The notes under the pieces were generated by a model, which had not been told where the DNA came from, did not search any database, and saw only the letters and a list, made by a program, of their open reading frames with translations. This document shows positions 1-8,180 of a DNA stretch of 64,000 nt, piece after piece (the stretch's first letter is position 1; every line of letters begins with the position of its first letter). Source of the stretch: Streptomyces sp. NA02950 (GTDB taxonomy: Bacteria > Actinomycetota > Actinomycetes > Streptomycetales > Streptomycetaceae); the NCBI RefSeq assembly GCF_013364155.1, contig NZ_CP054916.1:7284001-7348000 (forward strand). Direction: 5' to 3'. The position numbers and the translations under genes were made by a program.

Positions 1-614
1 CCCTCCGCCCCAAGCTCTACTGGTTCAACGCGGCGCTCACCCTCGGCCTGCTGACCATGATGGTCATGGAGACGATGCCGATCCCGGTGCTCTTCCTGCT
101 CGGCGCCGCCATCGCCCTCACCGTCAACTTCCCCCACATGGACGACCAGAAGGCCCGGGTCGCCGCCCACGCCGAGAACGTCGTCAACGTCTCCGGCATG
201 GTCTTCGCCGCCGCCGTCTTCACCGGTGTCCTCACCGGCACCGGCATGGTCGAGCACATGGCCCGCTGGCTCGTCGACGGCGTGCCCGACGGCATGGGCC
301 CGCACATGGCCATCGTCACCGGTGTGCTGTCCATCCCGCTGACCTACTTCATGTCCAACGACGGCTTCTACTTCGGCATCGTGCCGATCCTCGCCGAGGC
401 CGGAGCCGCCCACGGGGTCTCCACCCTGGAGATCGCCCGCGCCTCGCTCGTCGGGCAGGCCCTGCACATGTCCAGCCCGCTGGTCCCCGCCGTCTACGTC
501 CTCGTCGGCATGGCCAAGGTCGAGTTCGGCGACCACACCCGCTTCACCGTGAAGTGGGCGGCGCTCACCTCCCTGGTGGTGTTGGCCTCCGGACTCGTCT
601 TCGGAATCATCTGA
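1..614 (+). CDS. CitMHS-family citrate-metal/H+ symporter, C-terminal part
   Basis: Open from the window edge (frame begins at base 3) to TGA at 612-614, giving about 203 residues of a longer membrane protein. The segment is hydrophobic with several membrane helices and contains the SNDGFYFGIVPILAEAG stretch and an ALHMSSPLVPAVYVLVG stretch, which I recognise from the C-terminal half of CitMHS transporters. That family imports citrate complexed with a divalent metal using the proton gradient. The N-terminal half lies outside the window. The next gene starts three bases after the stop, so the two are probably co-transcribed. The metal preference cannot be read from this part. Confidence 0.85.
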   Translation, partial: LRPKLYWFNAALTLGLLTMMVMETMPIPVLFLLGAAIALTVNFPHMDDQKARVAAHAENVVNVSGMVFAAAVFTGVLTGTGMVEHMARWLVDGVPDGMGPHMAIVTGVLSIPLTYFMSNDGFYFGIVPILAEAGAAHGVSTLEIARASLVGQALHMSSPLVPAVYVLVGMAKVEFGDHTRFTVKWAALTSLVVLASGLVFGII

Positions 615-617
615 TCC

Positions 618-1910
618 GTGCACAGGACGCCTCCACGGCCCGGTAGGGGCTGGCTGCTGCGCCTGGTCATCGCCTTCTCCTTCGCACAGGCGGCGGTGAG
701 CATGGCCCGGCCCGCCGTCTCCTACCGGGCCCTGGCGCTGGGCGCCGACGCCCGGGCGGTCGGGGTGATCGCCGGGATCTACGCCCTGCTGCCGCTGTTC
801 GCCGCCGTACCGCTGGGGCGCCGCACCGACCACGGGCGGTGCGCCCCGCTGCTGCCCGTCGGTGTCGCGCTGATCGCCACCGGCTGCGCCTTCAGCGCCA
901 CGGCCGGAACGCTGCCGGGCATGGCCGCGTGGAGCGGGGTGATGGGCCTGGGCCATCTGGCGTTCGTGATCGGCGCCCAGTCCATCGTGGCCCGGCAGAG
1001 CGCCCCGGCCGAACAGGACCGCAACTTCGGCCACTTCACCATCGGCGCCTCGCTCGGTCAGCTCATCGGGCCCGTCGCGGCCGGGCTGGTGGTCTCCGGC
1101 CACGACGGCGCGATGGCCCGCACCAGTGCCGCCGCGCTGGCGGTCTCCGCCGCCGTGGCGGCCTGTTCGGTCACCGCGCTGTGGCGTATCGAGCACCGGG
1201 ACCGGGACGCCCGGCCGGCGGCCGCGTCCGCGGCGGAGGCGCGGCGGGTGCCGGTGCGCGCCATCCTCACGACCCGCGGGGTGGCCTCGGGCATCTTCAT
1301 CAGCCTCGCCGTGCTCTCCGCGACCGACATCCTCACCGCCTATCTGCCGGTCGTCGGCGAACAGCGCGGGATCTCGCCCTCGGTCGTCGGACTGCTGCTG
1401 AGCCTGCGCGCCGCGGCCACCGTCGGCTGCCGGCTGGCCATCACCCCGATGATCCGGCTGCTGGGGCGTACCGCGCTGATGGCCGCCGGCTGTCTGGGCG
1501 CGGCGCTGTTGTGCGCGGGCATCGCCCTGCCGCTGCCCGCCTGGGCGCTTGGTGCGCTGCTGGCCGGGCTCGGCTTCTGCCTCGGCGTCGGCCAGCCGCT
1601 GTCGATGACCACCGTCGTCCAGGCCGCCCCGGACGGAGCCGGGAGCACCGCGCTCGCGCTGCGGCTGACCGGCAACCGGCTGGGCCAGGTCGGGGCGCCC
1701 GCCTCCGCCGGGGTGCTCGCCGGGCTCGCGGGCACCGCCGCCCCCTTCGTCATGCTGGGCGGGCTGCTGCTGGTCTCGGCCGCGATCGCGATACGCCCGC
1801 TGCGCACGGGCGGGACCGCGGATGTCTCCGCCCGGAAGACGGGATCCCCCTCCCTCGCACGGGACACCACCGACCCCGCTGCCCGTAACGCGGACACCTC
1901 CGGCCACTGA
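618..1910 (+). CDS. MFS transporter, 12-TM type
   Basis: A 430-residue protein of alternating hydrophobic helices consistent with a 12-helix major facilitator. The loop after helix 2 reads PLGRRTDHGR, matching the family's G-x-x-x-D-R-x-G-R-R type motif. The C-terminus ends in a polar tail of about 35 residues. The GTG start at 618 lies three bases after the CitMHS stop, with only a weak GGA upstream, so translation is probably coupled. Substrate is unknown; the neighbour suggests an organic acid or its metal complex, which is inference. Confidence 0.8.
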   Translation: MHRTPPRPGRGWLLRLVIAFSFAQAAVSMARPAVSYRALALGADARAVGVIAGIYALLPLFAAVPLGRRTDHGRCAPLLPVGVALIATGCAFSATAGTLPGMAAWSGVMGLGHLAFVIGAQSIVARQSAPAEQDRNFGHFTIGASLGQLIGPVAAGLVVSGHDGAMARTSAAALAVSAAVAACSVTALWRIEHRDRDARPAAASAAEARRVPVRAILTTRGVASGIFISLAVLSATDILTAYLPVVGEQRGISPSVVGLLLSLRAAATVGCRLAITPMIRLLGRTALMAAGCLGAALLCAGIALPLPAWALGALLAGLGFCLGVGQPLSMTTVVQAAPDGAGSTALALRLTGNRLGQVGAPASAGVLAGLAGTAAPFVMLGGLLLVSAAIAIRPLRTGGTADVSARKTGSPSLARDTTDPAARNADTSGH

Positions 1911-2040
1911 CCCGCCCCTTCCGTCCCGTTCGGGACCCTCCCACCAGAGCCGCGCCCTGGGCGGTGCGCGGACTCCTGCCATCGGTGTGGCGATCCCGGC
2001 GCGGCCAGGGGGCTTGGGTCCGGCCGGTCGCGCCAGCCCC

Positions 2041-2176
2041 GAAGTCCTCGTCGTTCCAGAGGCCGTCGAGGCGGTCGCGGATCCACATCGCGGTAGTGCC
2101 GGTGGGGGTTGCCGGCGCGGGCGACCCGCGCGGTCAGCGGCGGGATCTCCGATCCGGGCTGGGGCTGGAGGGACAT
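2041..2176 (-). pseudogene. N-terminal remnant of an IS1182-type transposase
   Basis: Reading from ATG at 2176, the translation begins MSLQPQPGSEIPPLTARVAR. After a run of five G on the plus strand (2104-2108) it must shift frame to continue as NPTGTTAMWIRDRLDGLW and NDEDF. This joined sequence resembles the N-terminus of actinobacterial IS1182-like transposases. Similarity stops abruptly after NDEDF at 2041, and the catalytic region is absent. One extra base in the G-run explains the break. No inverted repeats were recognised. The rest of 1911-2328 shows no gene. Confidence 0.6.
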
Positions 2177-2328
2177 AGCGAACATATCGGCCCTCCTCCG
2201 GGAACATGGGCACCATGTTCCTCCGAGCCTGACGCAACCGGACCTGACGCAACGTCACGATCGTTAACTGCTGCCCGTCCTCAGGATTCCCGACAGAGTC
2301 CTTCGGCGAAGATCCGACTGGACCTCGG

Positions 2329-2622
2329 TCAGTCGACGCCTTCGACGATGCGGAAGTCGCGCTCGACGCCGTCGGAGAGGGCGGCCAGCGCCTCCTGGTA
2401 GGCCGCGCTCTCGTGCGCCGCGACGGCCTGCTCGAAGCTGTCGAACTCGATCAGGACGGTGCGCTCGGCGAATCCGGCGTCATGCGCCACGACCCGACTG
2501 CCACGGGTGAGGATCCGACCGCCCCCGGCCGCGACGGCCGGACCGGCCAGCTTGTTGTAAGCAGCCAGCTTCTCAGGGTCTGAAACGGTGCGGTAGGCGC
2601 TGACCCAGTAGCCCTTGGGCAT
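2329..2622 (-). CDS. DUF1330 family protein
   Basis: A 97-residue protein beginning MPKGYWVSAYRTVSDPEKL and containing AERTVLIEFDSFEQAVAAHES, the compact ferredoxin-like pattern of the DUF1330 family (dimeric alpha-beta barrel fold, function unknown). ATG at 2622 is preceded by a good ribosome site (GGAGG, spacing about 5). It lies 33 bases downstream of the MFS gene on the same strand, so it is the last gene of a MarR - MFS - DUF1330 operon. A role in handling the MarR ligand is conceivable but not shown. Confidence 0.82.
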   Translation of the reverse strand: MPKGYWVSAYRTVSDPEKLAAYNKLAGPAVAAGGGRILTRGSRVVAHDAGFAERTVLIEFDSFEQAVAAHESAAYQEALAALSDGVERDFRIVEGVD

Positions 2623-2655
2623 GGAACCTCCAGTGTTGGGATGAGTGCGTCTGAC

Positions 2656-4089
2656 TTACGGGTTGGTCTCGGACGAGCGTCGGCGGGCGAGAGCGAGGCC
2701 TGTCAGCGTCGTGATCGCCATGGCGCCGATGCCGACCAGCGCCGCGGTGGTGTAGGCGCTGTCGTCGGGGAAGAGGTGGCCGGGGCCGGTGCCCGCGGCG
2801 AGGATCAGGCCGCCGATGGCGCTGCCCAGGGAGTACCCGACGCTGCGGACGACGTAGTTGAAGCTCATGGCGCTCGACGTCTCGCTCTTGGGGGTGACGG
2901 CCAGGATGACGCCGGGCATCGCGGCCGAGAAGCCGCCGACGCCGAAGCCGAGCACGGCCATCGCCGCGAACAGTTCGGCCAGGTCCGACCGGGCCGCCGC
3001 GAACAGGGCGAACCCGCCGCCGACCACGACGGCGCTGCCGGCCAGGAGCAGGGGGTCGGCGATCCGCCTCCGGACCCGCGGCGTGAGCTTGCCGGCGACG
3101 AACCCCAGCACCGAGAACGGGATGAGGACCAGCCCGGCGACGAAGGTCGTCAGCCCGAAGCCGTAGCCGGCGCCGTGCGGCGTCTGCGCGTACCGGGTGA
3201 TGAGCGTGAGCAGGAGGTACATGCCGATCCCGCCCACGAACATGGCGAGGTTCGCCCCGGCGACCGCCGGGTGCCGCACCGCCCGCACATCGACCAGGGG
3301 CGTCGTGCTGCGCAGCTCGATGACGGCCCAGACGCAGAGCAGCACCACCGCGACGACGGCGAGGCCCGCCGCCACGGCGAGGTGCCGGCTCCACAGATTC
3401 CGTTCGCCGGCGAGGAACAGCGCCAGGAGCAGCGCAGCGGCCAGGACGACCGCGCCCGCCACGTCCACGTGGGCGGAGCGGCCTTCGGGGGCTTCGGGCA
3501 TGGAACGCCACGCGGCCAGGAGGGCGGCGGCGGTGACGACCAGGCCGAGGCCGTAGGCGGCCCGTACCCCGCCGAACTCGGCGAGCAGTGCGGCCAGCGG
3601 GTAGCCGACGCCGGCCCCGATGATCGAGACCACCGAGATCAGGGCGATCACGGCCGCCCCGCGCTCCTCGGGGAGGTGGTCCCGGGCCACGCCCATCATC
3701 AGCGCCGTCAGCCCGAGCCCGACTCCCTGGGCCGCCCTGCCGGCCAGCAGCCACGCGAACGGCAGCGGCAGCACGGTGAGCGCGCTGCCGGCGACGACGA
3801 CCGCCAGCGTGGTGAGGATCGTGGCCCGCCGGTGCGGGCCGGCTCCGAGCCGGCCCAGGACCGGCGTGGCGACGGCGCCGCTGAGCAGCGCGACGGTCAG
3901 CGTCCACTGCGCGCTGCCGAGCGAGACGTGGAACGAGGTCGCCACGCTGGTGATGAGCGGCGCCCCGAGGCTGGCGACCGCCGCCACGACCAGAGCGATG
4001 AACATCAGAGCGGGGACCAGCAGCCGCGCCTCGGAACGCGCCGCCGGGAGCGCCTTCACCGCGACCCCGCCGACCGGTTCCCCGGTCAC
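2656..4089 (-). CDS. MFS drug-efflux transporter
   Basis: A 477-residue polytopic membrane protein. The hydrophobic segments start at LLVPALMFIALVVAAVASLG and run to the C-terminus (AMAITTLTGLALARR). Segments such as WTLTVALLSGAVATPVLGRL and AAQGVGLGLTALMMGV fit the drug:H+ antiporter branch of the MFS. I chose GTG at 4089 because it overlaps the MarR stop as GTGA (4086-4089), the usual coupling in this genome; a longer in-frame extension upstream is translated MarR sequence in the wrong frame. The MarR gene in front suggests ligand-induced export of a toxic compound. Confidence 0.85.
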   Translation of the reverse strand: MTGEPVGGVAVKALPAARSEARLLVPALMFIALVVAAVASLGAPLITSVATSFHVSLGSAQWTLTVALLSGAVATPVLGRLGAGPHRRATILTTLAVVVAGSALTVLPLPFAWLLAGRAAQGVGLGLTALMMGVARDHLPEERGAAVIALISVVSIIGAGVGYPLAALLAEFGGVRAAYGLGLVVTAAALLAAWRSMPEAPEGRSAHVDVAGAVVLAAALLLALFLAGERNLWSRHLAVAAGLAVVAVVLLCVWAVIELRSTTPLVDVRAVRHPAVAGANLAMFVGGIGMYLLLTLITRYAQTPHGAGYGFGLTTFVAGLVLIPFSVLGFVAGKLTPRVRRRIADPLLLAGSAVVVGGGFALFAAARSDLAELFAAMAVLGFGVGGFSAAMPGVILAVTPKSETSSAMSFNYVVRSVGYSLGSAIGGLILAAGTGPGHLFPDDSAYTTAALVGIGAMAITTLTGLALARRRSSETNP

Positions 4090-4544
4090 CGCTTCGGCCC
4101 TTCGCGGTCCTGGCTTTCGAGCTCTGCCAGATGCTTCAGCGCCGGAAGGGCCGCCACCAGCGCCTCGACCTCGTCGTCGGTGAGCTCGCCGATCAACCGC
4201 TCGAACGCGTGGACGCCCGCCTGGTGCCGCGTCCGGACATAGGAGGCGCCGGCCTCGGTCAGGCACACCAGCGTGACCCGCTTGTCGGACGCGTCGCCCC
4301 GCCGCTCGACCAGGCCGGACTCCTCCATCACCCGGATCAGGGCGGTCATCGCGGGCTGGGTGACGCCCTCGACCGCGGCCAGATCGGTGATGCGCCGCGG
4401 GCCGGTCCGGTCCAGGGTGGCCAGGGTGGCGGCGGACGTCAGGCTCATGTCCCGGGGCAGGCGTCTCGCGGCCCTGGTGGCCAGGCTGTAGAGGGCTGCC
4501 CCGATGGCGGCGGACGAGACCGGAGTGGTGTCTTGACGACTCAT
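4086..4544 (-). CDS. MarR-family transcriptional regulator
   Basis: A 152-residue winged-helix protein. The DNA-binding core RITDLAAVEGVTQPAMTALIRVMEESGLVERR is followed by the wing DASDKRVTLVCLTEAGASYV, which carries the DxRxxxxxLT signature of MarR proteins. It is first in an operon with an MFS exporter and DUF1330 and most likely represses that operon until a small aromatic or antibiotic-like ligand binds. The ATG at 4544 is followed upstream by the most A/T-rich stretch of the area, the likely promoter-operator. Confidence 0.87.
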   Translation of the reverse strand: MSRQDTTPVSSAAIGAALYSLATRAARRLPRDMSLTSAATLATLDRTGPRRITDLAAVEGVTQPAMTALIRVMEESGLVERRGDASDKRVTLVCLTEAGASYVRTRHQAGVHAFERLIGELTDDEVEALVAALPALKHLAELESQDREGPKR

Positions 4545-4549
4545 GCTCG

Positions 4550-4582
4550 AAGCATAGCATTTTTATATTCATAGTTTATGTA
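4550..4582 (-). promoter_or_regulatory. AT-rich promoter/operator of the MarR operon
   Basis: About 30 bases just upstream of the marR-like gene are strongly A/T-rich (ATAAACTATGAATATAAAAA on the minus strand) within a GC-rich surround. Short ATGAATAT and ATGCTATG repeats resemble the A/T-rich half-sites bound by MarR proteins. I infer the -10 region and MarR box lie here. No experiment-grade -35/-10 pair could be fixed by eye. Confidence 0.4.
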
Positions 4583-4752
4583 AATGGTCGACTGGCGCGG
4601 GCGGCCTCGATCCGCCCCCGCGACGGCGGCCGGCCGCCGCGCTCGGTGCGCGGCCGGAACCTGACGCGCCCGTCGACCAGGAGGTGCTCGTCCAGAACCC
4701 CGGCGCGTGGTGGCCATGGCCATCGCTCGACTTGACTGCCGCTGACGAGGTC

Positions 4753-5229
4753 GGCGCCGACTGTCTCCAGGGGCAAGCAAGCTGGGCAGGCCGGCTCCGG
4801 CCTCGCCGAGATGAGTGAGCCCGGAGTGGCGCCATTCGTGCGGGTCCCAGCCCGCGTCCTGCACGCCGGGCAGTGCCGTGTGGGCGTCGAGCATGGCGCG
4901 AGCCTGCCCGTACGGCAGCCGCGCGAGTCCGGTATCCGGGCAGCCGTCGCGCGGGCTGACGACCTTGCCGGGGCCCGGCTCGCGGTGGGTGACGAACACC
5001 GTCCGCGGGTGCGGCCCTTGATCAGGCGGGGCAGAGGACGGGCTCTCCAGCGCGAAGTCCTCGCGCGGGGCGCCCCGGCGCCGGGTGCGAGGCCGGCGCC
5101 CTTCGACCTCACGGGGCCGTTGACGCCGAGGACCTCCTCCGCCCGCGCGCACGTCTCCTACAGCATCCCCCACAGCGTCTTCTCCCGGCGATGGACGTCA
5201 CGGCGGGCGATCAGCCGGTCGATCGGGCC
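4753..5229 (-). pseudogene. Decayed tyrosine recombinase (phage-type integrase)
   Basis: Three reading frames on the minus strand each carry integrase-like pieces. The first reads IDRLIARRDVHRREKTLWGM, then hits TAG at 5158-5160 where the family has a Tyr codon, and continues ETCARAEEVLGVN. After a frame change the next piece holds VFVTHREPGPGKVVSPRD and LARLPYGQARAMLDAHTAL. It ends WDPHEWRHSGLTHLGEAGAG joined directly to LLAPGDSRR. The HExRHS-type active-site segment survives, but about 30 residues that should carry the nucleophilic Tyr region are deleted. The gene is therefore dead. The remainder of 4583-4752 and 5230-5390 shows nothing recognisable. Confidence 0.65.
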
Positions 5230-5393
5230 AGGTGAGGTGGGCTCGCCCCGGTGGCACCTCTGGCCGGGAGAGGAGGCCACCGGGGCGCGGGCGACCGGCG
5301 GCGACACCGCCGGAGGGCCCCCGTGGCCGGGCCGGTGCGGTGTCACCGGCCCGCAGGGTGACAAACGGCACCCGGCACCCCCTCTGTCGCGCG

Positions 5394-5414
5394 AAAACTA
5401 CCGTCGCTAGTTTG
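5394..5414. promoter_or_regulatory. Candidate TetR operator, site A1
   Basis: AAAACTA (5394-5400), seven bases, then TAGTTT (5408-5413) form an imperfect palindrome 37 bases before the aldehyde dehydrogenase start. The same layout, AAAACTA-N7-TAATTA, occurs at 9585-9604 between the TetR gene at 8922 and the acyl-CoA dehydrogenase. I infer both are bound by that TetR protein. Confidence 0.55.
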
Positions 5415-5450
5415 TTGTTCTGCCAGTAAGTGCCGACGCGGGAGGGTGCG

Positions 5451-6869
5451 ATGAAGGCCCATGACGGGATGTACATCGACGGGGCATGGCGGCCGTCCGC
5501 CGGTGCCGACACGATCGAGGTCGTGAATCCGGCCGACGAGACGGTCATCGCCACCGTGCCCACGGGGACGGCCGAGGACGTGGACGCCGCCGTGCGGGCC
5601 GCCCGCGCCGCCTTCCCCGCCTGGGCGGCCACCCCGCCCGCCGAACGCGCCGCCCGGCTCACGGCCCTGCACGACGCGCTCGCCGAGCGCCGCGAGGAGA
5701 TCGCCGGAACCGTCACCGCCGAACTCGGCGCACCCCTGGCCTTCTCCCGCGCGGTCCACGCCGATCTGCCGATCACCGTGGCCGGTACGTACGCCCGGCT
5801 CGCGGATTCGTACGCCTTCGAGGAGACGGTCGGCAACTCCACGGTGTGGCAGGAGCCGGTCGGCGTCGTCGGCGCGATCACCCCGTGGAACTATCCGCTG
5901 CACCAGATCGTCGCCAAGGTCGCACCGGCCCTGGCCGCCGGATGCACCGTTGTCCTCAAGCCCGCCGAGAACACCCCGCTGACCGCGCAGCTCTTCGCGG
6001 AGGCGGTCGACGCGGCCGGGCTCCCGGCCGGAGTGTTCAACCTGGTCACCGGGCTCGGCCCGGTCGCGGGCGAGGCACTGGCCGGACACGAGGACGTGGA
6101 TCTGGTCTCCTTCACCGGCTCCACCGCCGTCGGCAGGCGGATCGGCGCGACCGCGGGCGCGGCCGTCAAGCGCGTCGCCCTCGAACTGGGCGGCAAGTCC
6201 GCCAACGTCATCCTGCCGGGCGCCGATCTGACCAAGGCGGTCAAGGTCGGAGTGGCCAATGTGCTCGCCAACTCCGGCCAGACGTGCAGCGCCTGGACCC
6301 GGATGCTGGTGGACGCCGACCGCTACGACGAGGCCGTGGAACTGGCCGCGGCCGCCGCCGCGAAGTACGCCCCCGGCGATCCGGCCGACGAGACCACCCG
6401 GCTCGGCCCCGTCGTCAGCGCCGCCCAGCGCGACCGGGTGCGCGGCTACATCGAGCGCGGCGTCGAGGAGGGCGCGCGGCTGGTCGCCGGCGGCCCGGAG
6501 GCCCCCGGGGACCGGGAGCGCGGGTACTGGATCGCCCCGACGGTCTTCGCGGACGTCACCCCCGGCATGACCATCGCCCAGGAGGAGATCTTCGGCCCGG
6601 TCATCTCCCTGATGCGCTACACGGACGAGGAGGAGGCGCTGCGGATCGCCAACGGCACCGTCTACGGGCTGGCGGGCGCGGTCTGGGCGGCCGACGACGC
6701 CACGGCGGCGGCTTTCGCCCGCCGGATGGACACCGGCCAGGTCGACATCAACGGTGGCCGCTTCAACCCGCTCGCCCCCTTCGGCGGCTACAAGCAGTCG
6801 GGCGTGGGGCGTGAACTGGGCGCGCACGGACTGGCGGAGTACCTCCAGACCAAGTCGCTCCAGTTCTGA
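5451..6869 (+). CDS. NAD(P)+-dependent aldehyde dehydrogenase
   Basis: A 472-residue ALDH-superfamily enzyme oxidising an aldehyde to its acid. Visible motifs are the GVVGAITPWNYPL cofactor loop, FTGSTAVG, the general base in LELGGKSAN (Glu245) and the nucleophile in NSGQTCSAW (Cys279). EEIFGPVISLMRY and PFGGYKQSGVGRELG lie near the C-terminus. ATG at 5451 has GGAGG six bases upstream and is preferred to GTG at 5430. A TetR-type operator candidate lies just upstream. The alcohol dehydrogenase gene follows, so the pair probably converts an alcohol to an acid via the aldehyde, feeding acyl-CoA metabolism. Confidence 0.9.
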   Translation: MKAHDGMYIDGAWRPSAGADTIEVVNPADETVIATVPTGTAEDVDAAVRAARAAFPAWAATPPAERAARLTALHDALAERREEIAGTVTAELGAPLAFSRAVHADLPITVAGTYARLADSYAFEETVGNSTVWQEPVGVVGAITPWNYPLHQIVAKVAPALAAGCTVVLKPAENTPLTAQLFAEAVDAAGLPAGVFNLVTGLGPVAGEALAGHEDVDLVSFTGSTAVGRRIGATAGAAVKRVALELGGKSANVILPGADLTKAVKVGVANVLANSGQTCSAWTRMLVDADRYDEAVELAAAAAAKYAPGDPADETTRLGPVVSAAQRDRVRGYIERGVEEGARLVAGGPEAPGDRERGYWIAPTVFADVTPGMTIAQEEIFGPVISLMRYTDEEEALRIANGTVYGLAGAVWAADDATAAAFARRMDTGQVDINGGRFNPLAPFGGYKQSGVGRELGAHGLAEYLQTKSLQF

Positions 6870-6975
6870 CCCGCGACCGTTCTGACCCGCGACCGTTCTG
6901 ACCCGCGACCGTTCTGACCCGCGACCGTTCTGACCCGCGACCGTTCTGATCCACGACCGTTCTGATCCATGAGCG
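6864..6975 (+). repeat. 16-bp tandem repeat across the ALDH stop codon
   Basis: Seven consecutive copies of a 16-base unit, consensus TTCTGACCCGCGACCG, begin at 6864, 6880, 6896, 6912, 6928, 6944 and 6960. Copies 1-5 are identical; copies 6 and 7 carry a few substitutions. The first copy contains the last Phe codon and TGA stop of the aldehyde dehydrogenase, so the array looks like an expansion of the gene's own 3' end. Every copy repeats TTC-TGA. Confidence 0.9.
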
Positions 6976-7042
6976 CCGCCCGTGTGCCCGCGCCGCCGTC
7001 CGTGATACGTACGAGCCGACGACCATCCAGAGGAGCCCGTCC

Positions 7043-8125
7043 ATGACCCGAGCCGCCGTACTCCCCGCCGTCGGCGCCCCGCTCCGGCTTGCCGAGATCG
7101 ACCTACCGGCCCCCGGCCCGGGGCAGGTACGGGTGCGGCTGGCGGCGGCCGGGGTGTGCCACTCCGATCTGTCGCTGTCCAACGGCACCCTGCGCCAGCC
7201 CGTTCCGGCCGTCCTCGGCCACGAGGGCTCGGGCACCGTCAGCGCCGTGGGCGAGGGCGTCACCGCGGTCGCCCCCGGTGACCGGGTCGTCCTCAACTGG
7301 GCCCCGTCCTGCGGGGAGTGCCACCACTGCGGGCTCGGCGAGCCGTGGCTGTGCGCGGGCGCGGGCACTGCCGCCACCGTGCCGTACGCCAAGCTGGCCG
7401 ACGGCGGTGACGAGCTGTACCCGGGCCTGGGCACCGCCGCGTTCGCCGAGGAGACCGTGGTGCCCGCGCACGCCGTCCTCCCGCTGCCCGAGGGGGTGCC
7501 GCTGGCCGACGCCGCGCTGCTCGGCTGTGCGGTGCTCACCGGCTACGGCGCGGTGCACCACAGCGCCGCGGTCCGCGCCGGGGAGTCGGTCGCCGTCTTC
7601 GGTGTCGGCGGGGTGGGGCTCGCGGTGCTCCAGGCGGCGCGGATCGCGGGCGCGGGCACGGTGATCGCGGTGGACGTCTCCCCGGAGAAGGAGGAGCTGG
7701 CCCGCGCCTCGGGTGCCACCGAGTTCCTGCTGGCCGATGCCGACACCGCCAAGCGGATCCGCTCCCTCACCGGCGGCCACGGGACGGACGTGGCCATCGA
7801 GTGCGTCGGCCGCGCGGAGACCATCCGCACCGCCTGGTCCGCCACCCGGCGCGGGGGCCGGACCACCGTCGTCGGGATCGGCGGCAAGGACCAGCAGGTG
7901 TCCTTCTCCGCCCTGGAGCTGTTCTACTTCGGCCGGACGCTCTCGGGCTGTGTCTACGGCAACAGCGACCCGGCCCGCGATCTGCCGGTGCTCGCCGAGC
8001 ACATCCGCGAGGGCCGCCTCGACCTGTCGGTGATGGTGACCGGGCGGATCGGGCTGGACGGGATCCCGGCGGCGTTCGACGCGATGGTCGGCGGCCGCGG
8101 CGGGCGGGCGCTCGTGGTGTTCTGA
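7043..8125 (+). CDS. Zinc-dependent alcohol dehydrogenase (MDR family)
   Basis: A 360-residue medium-chain dehydrogenase. The catalytic zinc site shows Cys39 in GVCHSDL and the GHEGSG motif. A structural zinc lobe is visible as CGECHHCGLGEPWLC. The nucleotide-binding fold is marked by VFGVGGVGLAVLQAARIAGA and VIAVDVS. It oxidises primary alcohols or reduces aldehydes with NAD(P). A GAGGAG ribosome site precedes the ATG. It follows the aldehyde dehydrogenase and the 16-bp repeat array and is likely the second gene of the same unit. Confidence 0.9.
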   Translation: MTRAAVLPAVGAPLRLAEIDLPAPGPGQVRVRLAAAGVCHSDLSLSNGTLRQPVPAVLGHEGSGTVSAVGEGVTAVAPGDRVVLNWAPSCGECHHCGLGEPWLCAGAGTAATVPYAKLADGGDELYPGLGTAAFAEETVVPAHAVLPLPEGVPLADAALLGCAVLTGYGAVHHSAAVRAGESVAVFGVGGVGLAVLQAARIAGAGTVIAVDVSPEKEELARASGATEFLLADADTAKRIRSLTGGHGTDVAIECVGRAETIRTAWSATRRGGRTTVVGIGGKDQQVSFSALELFYFGRTLSGCVYGNSDPARDLPVLAEHIREGRLDLSVMVTGRIGLDGIPAAFDAMVGGRGGRALVVF

Positions 8126-8180
8126 CGGGCGCGCCCCGGTGAGGGGTGCGGGGCCACCCATGGCCTCGGGACGGCGGCGC

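Noticed and set aside
4086..4572. MFS protein extended N-terminally to 4572 (638 residues)
   Set aside because: The extra part reads the MarR gene in a wrong frame and is Arg/Gly-rich; the MFS start at 4089 couples to the MarR stop.
6788..7539. Minus-strand frames containing repeated SERSRVRTVAGQNGRG peptides
   Set aside because: The peptide repeats are only the 16-bp DNA repeat read on the other strand across the ALDH 3' end.
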